A stretch of 42,451 nucleotides of DNA from Elusimicrobiota bacterium (GTDB lineage Bacteria; Elusimicrobiota; UBA8919), in the NCBI GenBank assembly GCA_003452965.1, contig DMMW01000048.1:15946-58396 (forward strand), in the 5' to 3' direction. This document shows, one piece after another, positions 37,895 through 42,451 of the stretch. Under the pieces are notes generated by a model that searched no databases, was not told the DNA's origin, and saw only the letters and a program-made list of their open reading frames with translations. Numbering within the stretch: the stretch's first letter is position 1; every line of letters begins with the position of its first letter. The translations under genes and the position numbers were made by a program.

Positions 37895-40800
37895 CTAATT
37901 TTTTAGTAATTCCATATTCAAGCCCAGTGCCTGTAATTCTTTGACCAAGACCTTGAATGCTTCCGGAACCCCCATAAGTGTTATCGGCTTACCGTTTATT
38001 ATTGCTTCATACATTTTGGTTCTGCCTGCTACATCATCGCTTTTAATAGTTAAAAATTCCTGAAGAGTATAAGCAGCTCCGTATCCTTCTATTGCCCATA
38101 CCTCCATTTCACCCACTCTCTGTCCTCCGAACTGTGCCTTGCCGCCGAGCGGCTGCCGGGTTATAAGCGAATATGGACCTGTTGAACGCGCATGCATCTT
38201 ATCGTCAACAAGATGTGCCAGCTTCATAATATACATATATCCGATAGTAATTTTTTCATCAAAAGGAATACCCGTACGACCGTCATATAACGTAATACGA
38301 CAGCTGTCATCTGGCAAGAATTTCTCCTTAATCCCTTTTGCAATTAAATGTTTTTTTGCTTGAGCAATCTGTTCTTTCACTTCTTTTTCTTTGGCACTGT
38401 TAAAAACGGGACAAATCATTTGTGTTTGCATCATAATTCCCGCCCAACCAAGCATCATCTCAAGTATTTGACCGACATTCATTCTGGATGGTACGGAAAG
38501 AGGGGATATAACAACATCAACAGGCGTGCCGTCTGGTAAATAAGGCATATCTTCTATTGGAAGAATTTTTGCAACCACGCCTTTATTGCCATGACGTCCT
38601 GAAATCTTATCACCCACATTAAGCTTTCTTATCATCGCTATATAAACCTTAACGATTTTATTTACGCTTATAGGTAATTCATCGCCAACCTTAAGGGATT
38701 CTTTTTCAAATTTTTCAGATTTCTTAATCTCTGCTTGCCTTTTATTAAAAAGTTCGTTTATCTTGTTAATTTCTATATTCTTTTCGCTTGTCTTCATCTT
38801 TGATTCTTTTACAGATTTAATACTTGCAGAACGTACGTTTTTAGCGTTCTCAAACTCTTTTTTAAATCTCTCTTCAATCTCTTTAATCCTTTTCCTCATC
38901 TCTTCTTTTGAGAGTTTTTCTTTTCTCGTAAATATTTTAACGTCACAAACCTTGCCATATGCTCCTGGCGGTACCCGCAACGAAGCGTCTTTCACTTCTT
39001 CAGCTTTCTTACCAAAAATTACTCTTAACAAACGCTCTTCAGGTGTTGTTTGCTGGTCACCTTTAGGAGTTACTTTCCCTACAAGTATATCGCCGGGTTC
39101 TACTATACTTCCGACTGTTATTATCCCATTGTCATCCAAATTCATAAGAGCATCTTTGGATACGTTGGGAATATCCTTTGTAATTTCCTCAGGACCCATC
39201 TTGGCATCTCTCGCTTCAACAATAAATTCCTGAATATGCACTGATGTGAAAATACCTTCACGGACTAACTTTTCTGACACTAAAATTGCATCTTCATAAT
39301 TATAGCCTTCCCATGACATAAATGCAACTAAAAGATTCCTGCCTAACGCTAACCCGCCATCTTTTGTTGATGCGCCGTCCGCTATAGGTTGTCCCTTTTT
39401 TACCATATCACCTTTTTTAACTATAGGAATTTGATTAACACAGGTATCTTGATTTGAACGTTCAAATTTCCTTAATCTGTGCACTTCAATTTCCTGCGTT
39501 TGCTTGTCCTGAATGGCAATCTGATTCGCATCAACACTTAATACCTGCCCGTTTTTATTACTGACCAGTACCGCTCCAGAATCCTTTGCAATTCTATCCT
39601 CAATACCTGTTGCAACTATCGGCTCTTCCGTTAAAAGAAGTGGAACAGCCTGCCTCATCATATTGGAACCCATCAATGCACGGTTAGCATCGTCATGTTC
39701 AAGAAAAGGAATCAAAGCTGCCGATGTAGAAACTACCTGTAATGGCGAGATATCCATATAGTCGATTTCTGAAGGATTGACAAAAATGAAATCACCGCCG
39801 TGACGTGCAGAAATAGCATTCGCTAAAAATTTACCGGTTTTATCAATAGGGGAATTCGCCTGGGCAATCGTGTACTCATCCTCTCTATCCGCTGTAAGAT
39901 AATCAATTTTTTCAGTAACCCTTCCCTTTTCCACTTTTCTATAAGGCGTTTCTAAAAGTCCGTACTCATTCACCCTGGAATAACACGCAAGCGATGTAAT
40001 AAGACCAATATTCGGCCCTTCAGGCGTCTCAATCGGACAAATTCTACCGTAATGAGTATGATGGACATCTCTTACTTCAAATCCTGCCCGCTTTCTGTGT
40101 AAACCGCCGGGACCCAATGCAGAAAGTCTTCTCTTATGTGTAAGTTCAGCCAACGGATTGATCTGGTCCATGAACTGAGATAACTGCCCTGTTCCAAAAA
40201 ATCTCCTTATTATTCCGATAACCGGTTGTGTATTCAAGATTGTCCTCGGTGTAAGTTGTGAACGGTCTTTCGTATTCATTTTTTCGCGAGTTAAACGAAC
40301 CATATGCGCCAGACCTATCCTCATTTGATTTTCTAAAAGCTCGCCAACCGCTCTGATTCTTCGATTCCCCAGATGGTCTATATCATCAATATCTCTTCCT
40401 GGCAAACCATTATTCAAATCCAAAACATATTTCATAACGGCAATAATATCTTCAACTGTAAGCGTTTTCTTAATTTCTTTCGGCATTTCCAAATTCAACT
40501 CATCAAAAACGTTCTTTAATTTTTTATTTAATTTATATCTACCTACTTTTGATAAATCATATTTTTTAGGATTCTTTAAAATAAGATTGGAAATATAGTT
40601 CTCAGCCTGATCCGTACTTATATATTCCATCGCACGAATTTTTTTATAAATATCCATTATTGCTTCTTGCTTATTTTTATTTTTGTCCTGTGCGAGCGTT
40701 TCATGAATCGTTAAATCTTTAACAACGCCGTCATCAACATTAAGCTCAGTTATAATAACAGAAATGCTTTTTAATTTATCCGATTTACGTAAATTTTCAA

Positions 40801-41578
40801 GAAGTTCATTTGTAATTTTTCTATTTGCTTCAACCAAAATTTCACCTGTTTTGGTATCCACTATATCTTCCGCCACTATGCGTCCCAATGCTTTTTCATC
40901 AAGGGAAACTGATTCACTCTTATAAAATAGTTTTATAATATCCGAATCTTTATCCACCCCGCATGCACGCAGAAGGGTGGTCGCTAAAAATTTTCTTTTC
41001 TTATCTATTCTAACCCATAAAACATTTTTATCATCAAATTCGAATTCAACCCATGCGCCACGATACGGAATAATCCTGGCAAAATAAAGATGCTTACCAT
41101 AAATTGAAATTGCTGTTTCTTCCGCCTCTTCAAAAATTACCCCAGGAGACCTGTGCATTTGAGTAACGACAATTCTTTCAATCCCGTTAATAATAAAGGA
41201 TGCATTTTTTGTCATTAGCGGCAAATCACACATATATACATCCTGTTGCGATATTTCCTTAGGATTACCTTTTTCTTGCTTTAACAAAAGACGGAAAGTA
41301 GCTTTAATAGGCGCTGCGTAGGTAGAATCGGTAAGCAATGATTCTTCTTCGGTAAATTTCGGTTTACCTATTTCATACGAAACAAACTCAAGTATATATT
41401 CACCACTTGAAGATGAAATCGGAAAAACATCAAGAAAGGATGCCTGGAGACCACTCACCTTTCTTTTTTCCGGTTCAATATTATCTTGAAGGAACTCTTT
41501 GAATGAATTTTTTTGAACTTCCACTAAATCGGGTAAATCCAGCACTGAAGGAATTTTACCAAAATTCAATCTTTTCAT
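37895..41578 (-). CDS. rpoB: DNA-directed RNA polymerase beta subunit
   Basis: 1227 residues from the ATG at 41578 (MKRLNFGKIPSVLDLPDLVE). The rifampicin-pocket region GTGQLSQFMDQINPLAELTH, followed by KRRLSALGPGG, lies at about 460-493 and keeps the Asp, His and Ser that are commonly changed in resistance. Further blocks: GEPxx-type PIETPEGPNIGLI, MNVGQILEMMLGWAG, and the C-terminal GGKAQFGGQRVGEMEVWA and ALEAYGAA-like AIEGYGAAYTLQE. An in-frame ATG at 41644 would add 22 residues encoded by a leader hairpin; GAGGT 6 bases before 41578 supports the later start. Confidence 0.97.
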   Translation of the reverse strand: MKRLNFGKIPSVLDLPDLVEVQKNSFKEFLQDNIEPEKRKVSGLQASFLDVFPISSSSGEYILEFVSYEIGKPKFTEEESLLTDSTYAAPIKATFRLLLKQEKGNPKEISQQDVYMCDLPLMTKNASFIINGIERIVVTQMHRSPGVIFEEAEETAISIYGKHLYFARIIPYRGAWVEFEFDDKNVLWVRIDKKRKFLATTLLRACGVDKDSDIIKLFYKSESVSLDEKALGRIVAEDIVDTKTGEILVEANRKITNELLENLRKSDKLKSISVIITELNVDDGVVKDLTIHETLAQDKNKNKQEAIMDIYKKIRAMEYISTDQAENYISNLILKNPKKYDLSKVGRYKLNKKLKNVFDELNLEMPKEIKKTLTVEDIIAVMKYVLDLNNGLPGRDIDDIDHLGNRRIRAVGELLENQMRIGLAHMVRLTREKMNTKDRSQLTPRTILNTQPVIGIIRRFFGTGQLSQFMDQINPLAELTHKRRLSALGPGGLHRKRAGFEVRDVHHTHYGRICPIETPEGPNIGLITSLACYSRVNEYGLLETPYRKVEKGRVTEKIDYLTADREDEYTIAQANSPIDKTGKFLANAISARHGGDFIFVNPSEIDYMDISPLQVVSTSAALIPFLEHDDANRALMGSNMMRQAVPLLLTEEPIVATGIEDRIAKDSGAVLVSNKNGQVLSVDANQIAIQDKQTQEIEVHRLRKFERSNQDTCVNQIPIVKKGDMVKKGQPIADGASTKDGGLALGRNLLVAFMSWEGYNYEDAILVSEKLVREGIFTSVHIQEFIVEARDAKMGPEEITKDIPNVSKDALMNLDDNGIITVGSIVEPGDILVGKVTPKGDQQTTPEERLLRVIFGKKAEEVKDASLRVPPGAYGKVCDVKIFTRKEKLSKEEMRKRIKEIEERFKKEFENAKNVRSASIKSVKESKMKTSEKNIEINKINELFNKRQAEIKKSEKFEKESLKVGDELPISVNKIVKVYIAMIRKLNVGDKISGRHGNKGVVAKILPIEDMPYLPDGTPVDVVISPLSVPSRMNVGQILEMMLGWAGIMMQTQMICPVFNSAKEKEVKEQIAQAKKHLIAKGIKEKFLPDDSCRITLYDGRTGIPFDEKITIGYMYIMKLAHLVDDKMHARSTGPYSLITRQPLGGKAQFGGQRVGEMEVWAIEGYGAAYTLQEFLTIKSDDVAGRTKMYEAIINGKPITLMGVPEAFKVLVKELQALGLNMELLKN

Positions 41579-41880
41579 TAATATACCTCGCTTTAATGAA
41601 GCTCCCTGCGGCAAATCGCAGGGTATCAATCTATAACCCCGCACAGTTTTTATCCCCCCTAGTTTTACTACGTAAAACTGACAGGGGGGACTGTCGCAAA
41701 ACTAGCCGTGAGGGTACTTGTTTCGCATTTCCATCCTCCGTAGCAGTAGCACTGCTACTGCAGAGGACGGACATCCCTTTGATGAATCACAGGGTTTTCT
41801 GCGAAAAAGTATAAAGAACAAATTCAAAAACAACACTTTACAAAATTGTTGTTCAGTGTTTGGAATAAGACAAATATCGC
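41579..41880 (-). promoter_or_regulatory. structured rpoB leader (rplL-rpoB intergenic)
   Basis: No gene is seen in these 302 bases; strong inverted repeats fill them. CCCTGCG/CGCAGGG (41604-41623) ends just upstream of the rpoB Shine-Dalgarno. A compound stem has ACAGT/ACTGT, CCCCCC/GGGGGG and AGTTTTAC/GTAAAACT nested at 41644-41694. TCCTC/GAGGA encloses GTAGCAGT/ACTGCTAC (41734-41767). After rplL a weak hairpin AACAAC/GTTGTT followed by TTTTTG (minus strand, 41829-41853) could be a partial terminator. In enterobacteria this gap holds an attenuator and an RNase III site; a similar role here is inference. Confidence 0.6.
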
Positions 41881-42261
41881 TTACTTAATCTCTACTGTCG
41901 CTCCGACTTCCACAAGTTTCTTTTTCATCTCTTCTGCTTGTGCTTTCGGAACGCTTTCTTTAACCGATTTTGGTGCACCTTCTACCAAATCTTTCGCTTC
42001 CTTCAAACCGAGACCTGTTAATTCACGAACAACTTTAATTACATTAATCTTTTGGTTACCTGCTGCTGTGAGTACTACAGAAAAATCTGTTTTTTCTTCA
42101 GCCGCTGCACCGCCTGCTGCACCAGCAGCTGCCGGCGCCGCTGCAAAACTTGCAGCAGAAACACCAAATTTCTCTTCCAGCGCTTTTACTAAATCAGCCA
42201 ACTCAATAACGGTCATTTTAGATATTGCATCTAAAATTTCATCTTTTCCATTACCAGCCAT
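41881..42261 (-). CDS. rplL: 50S ribosomal protein L7/L12 (bL12)
   Basis: 126 residues. N-terminal dimerisation helices (KDEILDAISKMTVIELADLVKALEEKFGVS), an Ala/Gly/Pro-rich hinge (about 40-57), and the C-terminal factor-binding domain (TDFSVVLTAAGNQKINVIKVVREL, GLGLKEAKDLVEGAPKSVKE). Flexible stalk protein that recruits EF-Tu and EF-G. Start supported by AAGGAGG 8 bases upstream. Confidence 0.98.
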   Translation of the reverse strand: MAGNGKDEILDAISKMTVIELADLVKALEEKFGVSAASFAAAPAAAGAAGGAAAEEKTDFSVVLTAAGNQKINVIKVVRELTGLGLKEAKDLVEGAPKSVKESVPKAQAEEMKKKLVEVGATVEIK

Positions 42262-42291
42262 ATCGATATCCTCCTTAACTAATTTTCGCTT

Positions 42292-42451
42292 TTAATTTTT
42301 TTTATTGCTCGCTGCGCTTAATACAATCACCAGTTTTCTCATCGGCCCCGACAAAACACTTACTAAACCGATCATTGGTGCAGCTATACCACCTACAACA
42401 TTTGCCAATAATTGTTCCCTTGACGGCAATGATGCTATGTTCTTAATATCA
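42292..42451 (-). CDS. rplJ: 50S ribosomal protein L10 (uL10), C-terminal part
   Basis: The last 52 residues are in the window; the gene continues beyond the right edge. Reading the minus strand gives ASLPSREQLLANVVGGIAAP, then MIGLVSVLSGPMRKLVIVLS and the end AASNKKN. This matches the family C-terminus, in which LPSREQLLA and the last helix bind L7/L12 dimers. It lies 30 bases upstream of rplL, the normal order. Confidence 0.93.
   Translation of the reverse strand, partial: DIKNIASLPSREQLLANVVGGIAAPMIGLVSVLSGPMRKLVIVLSAASNKKN

Noticed and set aside
41579..41644. 22-residue N-terminal extension of rpoB
   Set aside because: It is encoded by a leader hairpin and precedes a better start with GAGGT and the family N-terminus.
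1..42451. CRISPR array, phage or insertion-sequence genes
   Set aside because: No regularly spaced direct repeats, no cas, integrase or transposase sequence was seen; the repeats present are palindromes and short words in gaps.

Overview
The window is an AT-rich bacterial chromosome segment dominated by one very long minus-strand run of housekeeping genes. Read in transcription order from the right edge it is the end of rplJ, rplL, rpoB, rpoC (beta operon), then rpsL, rpsG, fusA, tuf (str), rpsJ-rplC-rplD-rplW-rplB-rpsS-rplV-rpsC-rplP-rpmC-rpsQ (S10), rplN-rplX-rplE-rpsN-rpsH-rplF-rplR-rpsE-rplO-secY-adk-map-infA-rpmJ (spc), rpsM-rpsK-rpsD-rpoA-rplQ (alpha), and directly behind it mreB-mreC-mreD-mrdA-rodA and a B12-binding-type radical SAM gene. 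The rod-shape and peptidoglycan elongation genes, and the lack of any sporulation or Gram-positive marker, suggest a rod-shaped, probably diderm bacterium. The low GC, the missing uL30 gene and the many intergenic repeats fit an uncultivated candidate-phylum lineage (Elusimicrobiota, Omnitrophota or Firestonebacteria-like are guesses). The phylum cannot be settled from this sequence alone.

Left of the rod genes (1-5222) is a mixed region. It holds a TPP-riboswitch-controlled thi4 gene (minus), a small XRE-type regulator (plus) divergent from a short TPR-like gene that looks split by one in-frame stop, a PfkB-family sugar kinase (plus), tRNA-Leu(CAG) (plus), smpB (minus) and a flavodoxin-like protein (minus). 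Several promoters can be read directly. Two have perfect consensus hexamers (the TPR-like gene and the thi4 leader), and a near-perfect one precedes rpsL. Two back-to-back promoters lie between smpB and the tRNA.

The most unusual feature is in the gaps. Almost every intergenic space above about 50 bp, including those inside the ribosomal-protein superoperon, holds an imperfect inverted repeat from one of several unrelated families. One family has TTCCGCCACT...AGTGGCGGAA ends, with two copies of about 102 bp nearly identical although 8 kb apart. Another is built on ATCTGTGTAATC. A third type consists of arms made of degenerate 7-8 bp words. Many start with GGCA(A/G) within a few bases of the upstream stop codon, and one has supplied the last codons of rplO. 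I saw no transposase, phage gene or CRISPR array. Other points of note are a Thi4 with cysteine at the sulfur-donor position, a tRNA-Leu whose acceptor helix continues 9 bp into both flanks, low-complexity tails on S3, S11, S12 and L6, and a heavily structured rpoB leader.
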